NCBI GenBank assembly: GCA_017550965.1
Contig: JAFZNK010000066.1
Location: 1-39,403 of the forward strand
From: Thermoguttaceae bacterium
GTDB taxonomy: Bacteria; Planctomycetota; Planctomycetia; Pirellulales; Thermoguttaceae
Reading direction: 5' to 3'
DNA: 39,403 bases
Position 1 is the stretch's first letter, and every line of letters starts with the position of its first letter. Below, piece after piece: positions 25,901 to 33,351 of the stretch. The position numbers were made by a program, and so were the translations under genes. Below the pieces are notes generated by a model that worked only from the letters and a program-made list of their open reading frames with translations, had not been told where the DNA came from and did no database searches.

Positions 25901-26438
25901 GGTTACGCGCTTCGGAAACGAGAGCTTCGGCGGAGTCCAAATCGCGGCAGCGACGAAGGGCTTCAGCCTGTTCGAGGTAGTTTTTGGCAAGTTCGCGCTT
26001 GACCGTTTCCGTCATGCCTTGCGTTTTAGCGGCGGCTTCGATCTTCTTGTATTGTTCGATCAGCGGGAACACGTATTCCGGACGATCGCTAGCCGAAGTG
26101 TAAGCGGCGTTTAACGCTTGCGCCTCGTTCGCGAAACGAGCGGCGGCGACAACGTCGCGGCTCATTAAGGAACGACGAGCTTTGAGAAGGAGCTCTTGAC
26201 TCCTAGCAAGCGTCGAGTAATTTGCAGCGCTCGAAGAAGCGCCCGCGACGGCAACCGTCGCGTCAACTGCCGCGGTTTGCGCGAAAAGGTTATTTCCGCC
26301 GAGCGAGACAGCCGCCGAGCCAAAGCCCAGCGCTATCGCCAACAAACCGATCTGAATCTTTTTGGTTGGTTCCAACACGATACTCCTTTCGAGACTCGTA
26401 GTTTTACGCTTAGTGTTACGAGTGGCGCCAATAGTCAT
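22935..26438 (-). CDS. Outer membrane secretin with long helical N-terminal half
   Basis: A 1167-residue secretin, the outer membrane gate of type II secretion or type IV pilus-like systems. An inner hydrophobic stretch (about 28-54, ending LFAQ) is the signal peptide. Residues about 75-560 are alpha-helical and Ala/Glu/Arg-rich with TPR-like units (for example YRDALRYSAELDQATIRHIN). A small STN/N0-like domain follows (about 590-680). The secretin core runs from about 830 to 1155 and closes with VNVPDGGTALLGG, VPILSKIPYIKRLF and MLMTVTPRIIIQ. Typical secretins are 600-750 residues, so the helical half is the extra part. Two starts compete: ATG 26438 after GGGAGG, and GTG 26378 (or TTG 26375) after AAAGGAG, which would begin right before the signal peptide. 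The shorter form looks more natural for export. A pilotin or assembly ATPase is not in the window. Confidence 0.9.
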   Translation of the reverse strand: MTIGATRNTKRKTTSLERSIVLEPTKKIQIGLLAIALGFGSAAVSLGGNNLFAQTAAVDATVAVAGASSSAANYSTLARSQELLLKARRSLMSRDVVAAARFANEAQALNAAYTSASDRPEYVFPLIEQYKKIEAAAKTQGMTETVKRELAKNYLEQAEALRRCRDLDSAEALVSEARNLNVTLDVATVGRKMDVASVQARIADDRLASQTASLNSAPLTGMSEASKRQVAAIQAQLKEARALAANGQADRAEAMVREIQRQGVPENAFAGGDSPEQFLRDLATARSQNVRLVQATVPGVSQGESAGYLYVQEADDAAANGDKSVALSNYRDALRYSAELDQATIRHINDAIAQLNNPVADMPEVVVSKTGVDLTQTPEALQNDVAAFIAKQNQVRETAPKEALADLKQLRKEIDESALDASVKGHFNYSVDMAIADTEKFIAANGSRIAVAAQNRDVEEYIRQKRQDELDMQNRLAEDTEKFNDLMEEGRYEEAKILAKKCRDYSHDDVVAIQMYEKAVIGGQVAFNNQLRETKNERNLAAFNDVEKSAFSVVDDDNPLVFDEALRARANKRASLNPSETRSEADLEILRKLDMQISLPFDQQTPLDVVVEFIRTNAEINVMIDEAALSEIGVTSDMSVPTNFTNITLKNYLKHVLAPFGLSYIVEDEVLTITSANKRSGKTVVKYYPVADLVIGVPNFGATVSPLSMEAGYNRAYQQAAMRGVNGSASTISGLNNNVFGSNSTLLSPNITAQIQSSGNAPITTGQGGGMNDPSELIDLITTVVGDEETWDAVGDPQFFSLNNTLAIRQTEENHEEISELLEKLRALNDLQVAVEVRFITISDEYFEKIGVNMNLSFRAANGDASDVDDDSDTLTPTKKGVYGIYSGDATGKPFTDNLNINFSQNSYGLAVPQFGNYDPSVGAQLGFAILSDIESYFFVSAAESDTRTNVLQAPKVTMFNGQTASIMDYTSVPYVSTVIPVVGDFAVAQQPVMTVINEGQFMTVQATASPDRKYVRMTVVPFFCKITDNDRTFKFEGTDSVATNSTSASKGSSLLESITDERTTNNNAEVVSQGTTIQEPVTSSFSVYTTVNVPDGGTALLGGIKRLSEGRNEGGVPILSKIPYIKRLFSNSAIGRETTSMLMTVTPRIIIQEEEEEYATGVNAAK

Positions 26439-27148
26439 CCCTGACCTCCCAGATTCTCCGGAAGAAACATATCAGTGAAAAAAATCGTCTTTCGTCGCCG
26501 CGCAGTTCAATTTAACCGACCGCCAAAAGCGTTCCGTCGCTTTGTAGCGCTGTTAGCGCCGCGTTCGGTTCGTCCAACGAACGACGTCGACGGCGAATTG
26601 TTGGCGACTTTGCTCCATCGAAAAACAAACTTTTTTAAATAGGATCGTCGCCGATCCACGATCCGAACGTTCGCTCAGACCGCCGAGACTTCTCCTGAAG
26701 ACGGCACAACCCGTCTCAAGAGAAAATCCGTATTACTTCCTATAACCATAATCGAACGACGCGCGACTTTGGATTAGTAAAAATCCTTCCGTTCGCGTCG
26801 TTTTTTCGGATTTTCCGAAATAATCAGTATCTATGAGACCCTCAGTTCCGTGTCCTGAACTGCGAATCCGGTCTTCTGCCGATCCTACAATCGACACAGT
26901 CGGAGATTCTTGAATCTACCGACCCGACTTTCTGCCATTATCGGAATTTTCGAGAGAACTATTAAAAGATTTTTTAGTTGATTTTGCTGAAATTTACGAA
27001 TTATCAGGTTAAAGCCTGTTTTTCTGAGGACCGTTTCGTTTCCTCTTTTAGAACCGCTTGTAAAAAACGGCATGTTTCCTTTGCAAGGCACAGACGCTAT
27101 TTCTGACCTTGACTTTTACAGACGCATTTGGCGACTTGCGCGCGACGT
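26439..27148. other. Long gene-free region between secretin and kinase genes
   Basis: About 770 bases separate the secretin start from the kinase stop, far more than any other gap here. It holds a plus-strand terminator (26755-26806), a 14-base perfect palindrome AGATTCTTGAATCT (26903-26916) and a hairpin CAGTTC/GAACTG (26842-26861). The terminator of the kinase gene is at its far end. No protein-coding frame is convincing: the best candidates lack ribosome binding sites and family-like composition. The region is A+T richer than the genes. It must hold the secretin promoter, which I could not fix with confidence. Confidence 0.55.
26755..26806 (+). terminator. Orphan plus-strand intrinsic terminator
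   Basis: AACGACGCG (26755-26763) pairs with CGCGTCGTT (26794-26802), with an inner stem GGATT/AATCC (26771-26775 with 26782-26786), and the right arm continues into a run of six T (26801-26806). On the minus strand there is no T tract, so the orientation is clear. No annotated plus-strand gene lies upstream until the lysine and other loci far away, so it suggests an unannotated transcript that starts within 26440-26750. Confidence 0.7.
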
Positions 27149-27186
27149 AAAAACCGCCGCGACGTCAGGAAAACGTCGCGGCGGTT
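27148..27186 (-). terminator. Intrinsic terminator after the kinase gene
   Basis: On the minus strand AACCGCCGCGACGT (27186-27173) pairs with ACGTCGCGGCGGTT (27165-27152), a perfect 14-base stem with a 7-base loop, followed by a short T tract. It ends transcription 25 bases after the kinase stop codon. Confidence 0.9.
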
Positions 27187-27210
27187 CCTGGACGAGCCGA
27201 CTGCGAGAGA

Positions 27211-30200
27211 CTATAATGAAGGGGATTCGGGAAGGGATTCGTCAAGAAGACTCTGCAAACGACTTATTCTTTGTTCATGGCGTATTTTTCTTTGTTCGAA
27301 GTTCTCGCGAGCGCTTTTGATTTGTTCTTCGTCGAGGCGTTGAGAGGCGTCTTGAACTCTTTTTTCCTGAAACGCAAAAGCGAGTTCCATCGCGTCCAAA
27401 TTCGTCCTGGCTTCCCCGATTTTATTTTCTTTGATTTGTAATTCTATGATCGCCGCGTAGAGGGGATCGGAGAATTGAAAATCGGTGTTTTGAGGATAGT
27501 CTCTTATAAAATCGTTCATTGCTTCCATAGCGTTTTGTAATAAGTCTTCGGCGTTTTGAAGGCGATTCAGCAGAGCCTCGTTCTTCGCTATTCGATAAGA
27601 GACGACAATTTTCCCCATTTGCAAGAGAGGTTTGTCGGGATGTTTTTCGTCGATTTCGACGCCGTCGAGTAGTTCGAACAAACGCGCTTTGGCCTGGTCG
27701 TACCCTTTTTCGGCCTCGGAATTACCGACCTGGAATTGGGGATCGCGCTGATTTTCAATCGTTTCCCAGTCGACGATTAATTTTATGTAACAAAGGGTAA
27801 TCTCAGCGAAGACCGCTTTTGCGTTTTCCGGGTATTTGCTTTTAAAAACCTCGACTAAAGACGAACTCTTTTCAAGCCAATTCCGAGCCTCAGCGACGTT
27901 TTTCTGCAACGCGTTCCAAAGCGCGTAATACGAATAGACGTTTGTAATAATTTGGAAATCTTCCGGTTGACACTCTTCCTCCGGTATGTTAAGAAGCGCA
28001 AGTCGCTCCCGGACGGAGTCGAAGTCTTTTTGTATGTCTTGTCTGATATTGTCGGGAACGTCGTATTGTTGAACGTCGAAGAATCCAAGATTCGGATTAG
28101 GGCGACGAATGAGCCGGAGTTGAGATAGCGCGCGTATGTACTGGAGCTCGACGGCGAGTTTTTGGATCTCGGCATTCGTCTTTGTCGAGGCAATAATCGA
28201 GTCCAATTCTTCCAGGGCGATTTTGCTTTTGTCGAGAACGTCGTCGTCAAACGATTTTAGAGGCGTATTAATCAGTATTGTCGCGATAACCCTCGCCTTT
28301 TCAAGCGTAACTTCTTCTTTGACTTCGGGAGAACGCTCCTTATCAAGGCAAATCTGGTACAATTCTAACGCCCGTTCAAAGGCTTTTGAGTCTTTGGACT
28401 GACCCAAACGTTGATAAATCAGGCCCGTTTGCGCGTACTTATACGCCGATTTTCGCAACGACGTCGGATCTTGAGCATTCTCTCGTTCCAACAGCTTCTG
28501 ATTGTATTTCAAAAGGATCTCAAGCGCTTCGACGTCTTTGTCGGTAATTGTAAGTTTACCCATGGAATAATCGGCGTCCGACGGGCTAAAGACGAGGTTG
28601 TAACTCAAGTCCAAATCGCTGGTGATAATCTGGAAAATATTGTCAATTGCGTTCTGAGCTTCCTGGAAATTTTCTCCTCGTTCCAGAACAAGTTTCTTTT
28701 CGTTACTAATCATGAACGCGAGGGCGACAATCGTCGCGATTCCCGACATAATAAGAGCGGCGCTAAGAGAGGCGACGATTTTGTTTCTTTTACACAATCG
28801 CCAGGCTCTTTCAAGCAGGAACGCGCGTCTGGCGTGAATGGGGCGTTCGTCGAGGAATCGTTGTAAATCGTCCGCAAGTTCGCCGGCCGAAGCGTATCGC
28901 TTGTCTTTTTGAGTTTCCAGCGTTTTCAAAACAATCGTTTCAAGGTCTCGCGGGATGTGCGGATTGATTTTTCTCGGCCGCACAATAACGCCTTTGGAAA
29001 CCTGCTCGATCAGACTTTGACCCGTTTTGTCATACGCGGGAGTGAACGTCAGTAATTCGTAGAGCGTAAGTCCAAGTGAAAAAACGTCCGAACTTGGCGA
29101 AAAGTCGTTGTCGACAACCGACTCGGGGGCCAAATAGCGCAAAGTTCCGACAATTTGACCTTCTCGTGTGAGAGAGGCGTCCCCGATGGGCTTGGCTAGT
29201 CCAAAGTCGGTGATCCAAACGACGCCGTCGTCGTCGACAATCAGATTAGACGGTTTGACGTCCCTGTGAAGAACGTTGTGACGATGCGCGTATTCAAGCG
29301 CGTTAGCCGCCTGGATACCGACGTCGCATACTTGCTGGTAATAGTTGGAACTTGCGATTTGAACGGACAAAAGACCTTTATCCGAAGAGGGAAGACCGTC
29401 GCCAAGCGAGGCGTCAATCGGTTTTTTAACGCGTTTTTGACGCTTGTTTTTCTTTTTCGAATTTTCCCCGTTAGCTTCCGGTTGTTCAGGGGCGGGCGTC
29501 TCGTCGAGTTTATTGCGAGAAGTCGGTTCCGTCGAGACGTCCGAGCCCGAGTCGGAATCTGCGAAATTTGACGTTGGGGACGTTTTGAGGGAAGGCGCGT
29601 TTGCTTCAGCGTTCTCGGGGGCTTCATTGGCGTTTGAAACGTCGAGCGGAGCCTGTTCGTTTTGTCGCAGGCGTTGAAAATAACGATCGACGCTCGCCCG
29701 CGCGTCGCTGATATCCTGACGTTTTTGTTCTTGTTGCAGATCGTTTTCCTGAGCCGTTTTATTGCGCCGTTTTTTCAGATACTTCGACAATCTTGATTTT
29801 TCAGAACCGACTTCCAGCGTTTGCGAGGCTTCCTTTTCTTTCGCGCGCAGGAATTGCTCTAAACTAACGCCTTCAATCAACTGCATCGCGTAGAAGAATT
29901 GATTGTCGAAGACTTCGTAATCGTAGACGGGCACGATATTCGTATGGTGAAGTTTCGCCGCCATTCTGGCTTCGCGTTGGAATCGCTTAATAGACTGTTC
30001 TTCTTCGCCGGGAAATATTTTCATCACTTTCAGCGCGACGAGTCTCTCGAGCGTTTTGTCGTACGCTTCGTAGACGATCCCCATGCCCCCTCTTCCAAGT
30101 TCTTTGTGAATCTCGTAATTTTTAAGCTCTTCCCGTTTTGGAGGCAAGACTCCTTTGGACCCGACTGCGGTCGTGTATTGATGGAGCGCTTCTCGTTCTC

Positions 30201-30441
30201 CTCCCTTTTCAAGAATAAGCAACGTCGGGAAAAGGTCGCGGATATCGTCGGAAAACTCGGAATAACGTTCCGCGTATTCCTCGACGGACGGCTTTTTGCC
30301 CTGGCGGATTTCTTCAGTAAAACGATCCAGAATCGACGCCAGGTCTAAATCGGACTTCTGAGAGGCAGCGACGGGGACAAAAGAGCGAACTTGCGTCTCT
30401 TGATTGGAGAAATCGCTTGCCGAAGATTCGTCTGTCATCAT
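27211..30441 (-). CDS. Membrane Ser/Thr protein kinase with extracytoplasmic TPR-like tail
   Basis: A 1076-residue Hanks-type kinase. The ATP loop is LGRGGMGIVYEA (115-126), the catalytic Lys is K138 (VALKVMK), the catalytic loop is HRDVKPSN (Asp394), the metal-binding loop is DFG (412-414) and the APE motif is at 438-440; all are intact, so the kinase should be active. An insertion of about 160 residues (about 200-360), rich in Lys, Asn, Glu, Ser and Pro, splits the fold between the hinge region and the catalytic loop. A transmembrane helix (about 555-578) follows the kinase domain. The remaining 500 residues would lie outside the cytoplasm and are mostly helical with TPR-like pairs (for example YAQTGLIYQRLGQ), a likely sensor or scaffold. 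AAAAGG precedes the tandem ATG ATG start. A sigma factor gene is 245 bases upstream on the same strand. Confidence 0.93.
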   Translation of the reverse strand: MMTDESSASDFSNQETQVRSFVPVAASQKSDLDLASILDRFTEEIRQGKKPSVEEYAERYSEFSDDIRDLFPTLLILEKGGEREALHQYTTAVGSKGVLPPKREELKNYEIHKELGRGGMGIVYEAYDKTLERLVALKVMKIFPGEEEQSIKRFQREARMAAKLHHTNIVPVYDYEVFDNQFFYAMQLIEGVSLEQFLRAKEKEASQTLEVGSEKSRLSKYLKKRRNKTAQENDLQQEQKRQDISDARASVDRYFQRLRQNEQAPLDVSNANEAPENAEANAPSLKTSPTSNFADSDSGSDVSTEPTSRNKLDETPAPEQPEANGENSKKKNKRQKRVKKPIDASLGDGLPSSDKGLLSVQIASSNYYQQVCDVGIQAANALEYAHRHNVLHRDVKPSNLIVDDDGVVWITDFGLAKPIGDASLTREGQIVGTLRYLAPESVVDNDFSPSSDVFSLGLTLYELLTFTPAYDKTGQSLIEQVSKGVIVRPRKINPHIPRDLETIVLKTLETQKDKRYASAGELADDLQRFLDERPIHARRAFLLERAWRLCKRNKIVASLSAALIMSGIATIVALAFMISNEKKLVLERGENFQEAQNAIDNIFQIITSDLDLSYNLVFSPSDADYSMGKLTITDKDVEALEILLKYNQKLLERENAQDPTSLRKSAYKYAQTGLIYQRLGQSKDSKAFERALELYQICLDKERSPEVKEEVTLEKARVIATILINTPLKSFDDDVLDKSKIALEELDSIIASTKTNAEIQKLAVELQYIRALSQLRLIRRPNPNLGFFDVQQYDVPDNIRQDIQKDFDSVRERLALLNIPEEECQPEDFQIITNVYSYYALWNALQKNVAEARNWLEKSSSLVEVFKSKYPENAKAVFAEITLCYIKLIVDWETIENQRDPQFQVGNSEAEKGYDQAKARLFELLDGVEIDEKHPDKPLLQMGKIVVSYRIAKNEALLNRLQNAEDLLQNAMEAMNDFIRDYPQNTDFQFSDPLYAAIIELQIKENKIGEARTNLDAMELAFAFQEKRVQDASQRLDEEQIKSARENFEQRKIRHEQRISRLQSLLDESLPESPSL

Positions 30442-30686
30442 ATGCGCCTTTTGTTTGTTGTTTTCGAAGTTTTATAGGCTCTGCCGACGCTCTGCGTTTG
30501 CCGCGTGATCCCGTTTTTTAGGGACGCGTCTTTTTACCGACGACATAAGCCGGGGGGCGACGAAACCTAACGCGCGTCATCGTCCAAACCTGATCCGAGC
30601 GTCTTAATCGTCGCCAATAATGTAGAGTATGCAAAAAAGAAGAATTCGCAAAGAAAACAATTGACGTTCTCAACGACAGCGCTTTG

Positions 30687-31379
30687 CTAATCAAGGTACT
30701 GATCAAGTCCCTCTTCTTTGAGTATAGCCTTAAACCTTTTTATTGCACGAAGATGCAAAACGCTCGCCACGTTTGGCGCGATTCCAAGTTCTTCCGCCGT
30801 TTCGCGATTGGTTAGTTGTTCAAAATTGCGGAGCGAGATAATTTCCCGATCTTTCGGATCAAGTTTTTCGAGACACTTTGACAATTTTTCTTCTAACTCG
30901 CGACGACTTGCCGCGACAGAAGGAGAGGAGTGTTGACTCGCCAAAAAGATCGACGTCGAGGTCGGATCCATTTGCGAACGCTGCGGGGTCAGGGACCGTT
31001 CTTTCGCGACGCATCGTTTCTTCGTCTGACAATAGCGCCGATAGAGCGCGACGAGCTGTTGATCGACGATAAGGCGCAGCCAGACCAACGACGATACTTT
31101 TGGAGCGGAAACGCCAGTGCTTAATTGACGAAACGCTTCGACAAACGCTTCCTGAAGAACGTCGCTCGCTTCGACGCGCGCGCGGAGTTCCGGCTGTAGC
31201 CGAATTTCGATCATACGAAGCAGACGATCGTTATGTTCGTTGAACATCTGGGTAATAAGTTCGCGGATCTGCTCTTCCGTCTGAGGAACGTTGAAAGGCT
31301 CCGACTGCTCGTATTCATTGGTCGAAGCGTTCTCGTCGCCAGGCGACGGCTCCAAAGACAGGGGATTATTTTCGGTCAT
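30687..31379 (-). CDS. ECF-type RNA polymerase sigma factor
   Basis: A 230-residue sigma70-family factor of extracytoplasmic-function type, which would direct RNA polymerase to a small regulon. Region 2 includes RARVEASDVLQEAFVEAFRQ and SLVWLRLIVDQQLVALYRRY; region 4 carries the helix-turn-helix ISLRNFEQLTNRETAEELG followed by PNVASVLHLRAIKRFKAIL. The first 35 residues are acidic and unlike the core. I chose ATG 31379 over an in-frame upstream start, because GAAAGG precedes it at normal spacing and the promoter at 31450-31477 lies inside the longer reading. No anti-sigma factor with a zinc motif is adjacent; the kinase immediately downstream is the natural candidate partner, by phosphorylation or common expression (inference). 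Confidence 0.9.
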   Translation of the reverse strand: MTENNPLSLEPSPGDENASTNEYEQSEPFNVPQTEEQIRELITQMFNEHNDRLLRMIEIRLQPELRARVEASDVLQEAFVEAFRQLSTGVSAPKVSSLVWLRLIVDQQLVALYRRYCQTKKRCVAKERSLTPQRSQMDPTSTSIFLASQHSSPSVAASRRELEEKLSKCLEKLDPKDREIISLRNFEQLTNRETAEELGIAPNVASVLHLRAIKRFKAILKEEGLDQYLD

Positions 31380-31449
31380 ATCGACAGCCTTTCTAGCGCC
31401 CGTGTAAGTCTGGGACTTAGCCGGTAATTCGCCCTTTTTCACTATCCTC

Positions 31450-31477
31450 ATTATATTCCGCGTTTTCAGGGAATCAA
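31450..31477 (-). promoter_or_regulatory. Sigma70-type promoter for the sigma factor gene
   Basis: On the minus strand TTGATT (31477-31472) and a perfect TATAAT (31455-31450) have a 16-base spacer. Transcription from about 31443 gives a 64-base leader to the ATG at 31379. The kinase is probably on the same transcript, as no terminator is seen between them. Confidence 0.7.
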
Positions 31478-31595
31478 GACCCGACGCGTCTGGTCGACCG
31501 CTCTTGACGCGCGCCGTCAAAATCCGTACGATGTCGGCGGGGATCCGCGTTAAAAATATGTCGGTTCGCATATTCCCAAATTGTTTGGGGGAGTG

Positions 31596-31601
31596 TATAA
31601 T
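31596..31601 (+). promoter_or_regulatory. Possible -10 box for lysS
   Basis: A perfect TATAAT occurs at 31596-31601 on the plus strand, 76 bases before the lysS start. The -35 position (TTCCCA, 31573-31578, spacer 17) is weak, so the call rests on the -10 box and on the need for a promoter divergent from the sigma factor gene. Confidence 0.45.
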
Positions 31602-31676
31602 CAGACGAATTTTTCCGAGGAACAACGCAGGTTTGATTCCTTTTTGTCCCCCATTTTTTATTGCAGACTAGAGATT

Positions 31677-33221
31677 ATGGCGAAGACTGAGACAGGCGGC
31701 ACGGGAGTCGTTTTAGAGGCGGCGCGACGTGAGAAATTACGTAAAATTGAGGAATTGGGATTTGATCCCTGGGGCAGTCGTTTTGACGATCGCCTCTTGA
31801 TTGGGGACGTATGCGCTCGCGAAAACGAAATCGTCGCCGGCGAACCGATCAAATTGCCTCCTAAGTGGGAAGGGGCGCCGGAGCGGACCGAAATACCGTA
31901 CGAAGGACCGCAGGTTCGCGTCGCGGGGCGTATTGTTTTGCAACGCAAACAGGGAAAATTAATCTTCCTCACTCTTAAAGACTGGACCGGCGAGATTCAG
32001 ATTTTCATCGGCAAAAACCAGGTTGGCGACGCGGCGTGGGAACTTGCGCTTTGTTTTGATCTTGGCGACCTGATTGGAGTCGACGGCGAATTCAAGAAAA
32101 CCCAGACGGGCGAACTGACAATCTTCGCGTCGCAATTGACCTTTTTAAGCAAATCGCTTGAAACGCCGCCCGACAAATTCAAAGGATTGAACGATCCTGA
32201 ACTTCGTTCGCGTCTTCGTTACGTCGACCTCGCCCACAACGACGAGGCGATGACGCGCATGCTCAATCGTACCAAGATTGTCGCGTCTATTCGTAAGACG
32301 CTCGCCGGCGAGGGATTTGTCGAGGTTGAAGGCCCCACGCTTCATTCCGTCGCCGGAGGCGCCGCCGCGCGTCCGTTCGTAACGCACCACAACGCGCTTG
32401 ACATTTCTTTATATATGCGTATTGCGCTTGAATTGCACTTGAAACGTCTCCTTGTCGGCGGGATGGAACGCGTCTTTGAAATTGGACGCGTCTATCGCAA
32501 CGAGGGAATCGACCAAACGCATAATCCTGAATTCACGTTGATGGAGCTGTATCAGGCGTACGGCGACTACAACTCGATGATGGATATTACGGAAAAAATC
32601 ATCTGCAACGCGATACAAGCCACAGGACAAGGCTACGTTCTTCCGTGGGGCGGTCAGGAAATCGACTTCACCCCTCCGTTTCAACGTAAGCCGTACTTCG
32701 ACGCGCTTGCCGAGGCGACGGGAATCGATCCCCACGACGACGCGGCCGTCGTCGCCTATGCGAAATCGATTGGAATTGAAGACGTCGACAAGAAGCACAT
32801 TGACGTCGTTCGCAACGATATCTTCGAGGAAAAAGTGGAAGATTCGCTGACGGGGCCCGTCTTTATTATCGACTATCCCGCGAGCATCTGTCCGTTGACG
32901 AAGCGTAAGCGATCCAATCCCGCTATTGCCGAACGATTTGAGCTTTTCGTCCGCGGTTGCGAACTGGCGAACGCATATACGGAGTTGAACGATCCCGATC
33001 TCCAGGAAAAGCTCTTCCGCAGCCAGCTCGAAGGACAAAAAGAAGAAGATTCGATGGCGAAGATGGATCACGATTTCATCAGAGCGCTTCGATACGCGAT
33101 GCCTCCTACCGGCGGTTTGGGGATTGGAATCGACCGTTTGGTGATGATGCTCACGAATACGACGAGCATCCGCGAAGTCATTTTGTTCCCGTTGTTGAAG
33201 CCGGAAGTGTTTTCAGAATGA
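31677..33221 (+). CDS. lysS: Lysyl-tRNA synthetase, class II
   Basis: A 514-residue class II enzyme that charges tRNA-Lys. The N-terminal OB-fold anticodon-binding domain is about residues 60-170 (VRVAGRIVLQRKQGKLIFLT). The catalytic domain shows motif 1 near FVEVEGPTLHSVAGGAAARP, motif 2 as EIGRVYRNEGIDQTHNPEFT, and motif 3 as GLGIGIDRLVMMLTN, ending SIREVILFPLLKPE, all standard for bacterial LysRS. Length is close to the usual 500 residues. ATG 31677 was chosen over an upstream in-frame start because it matches the family's N-terminus; the ribosome binding site (AGAG) is only moderate. The upstream region is shared with the divergently transcribed sigma factor gene. Confidence 0.97.
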   Translation: MAKTETGGTGVVLEAARREKLRKIEELGFDPWGSRFDDRLLIGDVCARENEIVAGEPIKLPPKWEGAPERTEIPYEGPQVRVAGRIVLQRKQGKLIFLTLKDWTGEIQIFIGKNQVGDAAWELALCFDLGDLIGVDGEFKKTQTGELTIFASQLTFLSKSLETPPDKFKGLNDPELRSRLRYVDLAHNDEAMTRMLNRTKIVASIRKTLAGEGFVEVEGPTLHSVAGGAAARPFVTHHNALDISLYMRIALELHLKRLLVGGMERVFEIGRVYRNEGIDQTHNPEFTLMELYQAYGDYNSMMDITEKIICNAIQATGQGYVLPWGGQEIDFTPPFQRKPYFDALAEATGIDPHDDAAVVAYAKSIGIEDVDKKHIDVVRNDIFEEKVEDSLTGPVFIIDYPASICPLTKRKRSNPAIAERFELFVRGCELANAYTELNDPDLQEKLFRSQLEGQKEEDSMAKMDHDFIRALRYAMPPTGGLGIGIDRLVMMLTNTTSIREVILFPLLKPEVFSE

Positions 33222-33235
33222 CGCGTTGACGGCGT

Positions 33236-33317
33236 CGCCGACGTTCCTTTTTGTAACGACGTCGGCGGCGCGTTTGGACAAACGCTAGTCTATGCGCGCG
33301 GTTATACGCAACCGCGC
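33236..33317 (+). other. Two hairpins after lysS
   Basis: CGCCGACG (33236-33243) pairs with CGTCGGCG (33260-33267), and GCGCGGTT (33296-33303) with AACCGCGC (33310-33317). Neither is followed by a T tract, so factor-dependent termination, mRNA protection or a regulator site ahead of the permease gene are all possible. Confidence 0.45.
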
Positions 33318-33351
33318 CGTGTTGTTTTCTTAAGATCGCAGGGAAGCGTTA

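Noticed and set aside
22821..26114. A 1097-codon plus-strand open frame opposite the secretin gene
   Set aside because: It mirrors a real gene on the other strand. Its Val/Arg/Asp/Gly-rich composition is what the complement of this genome's codon bias gives, and it has no recognisable domain or ribosome binding site.
27212..27217. A TATAAT on the plus strand at the kinase 3' end
   Set aside because: No -35 element at fitting distance and no plus-strand gene downstream, so it is most likely chance.
30501..30533. A plus-strand hairpin with T tract between kinase and sigma factor genes
   Set aside because: The stem is interrupted and no plus-strand transcript is expected there; on the minus strand the T tract is absent, so I did not call a terminator.
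31380..31625. N-terminal extension of the sigma factor
   Set aside because: It would place the promoter with TATAAT at 31450-31455 inside the gene, and ATG 31379 has a good ribosome binding site.
31581..31676. N-terminal extension of lysS
   Set aside because: The first 32 residues do not resemble LysRS and contain the candidate -10 box; ATG 31677 gives the expected length.
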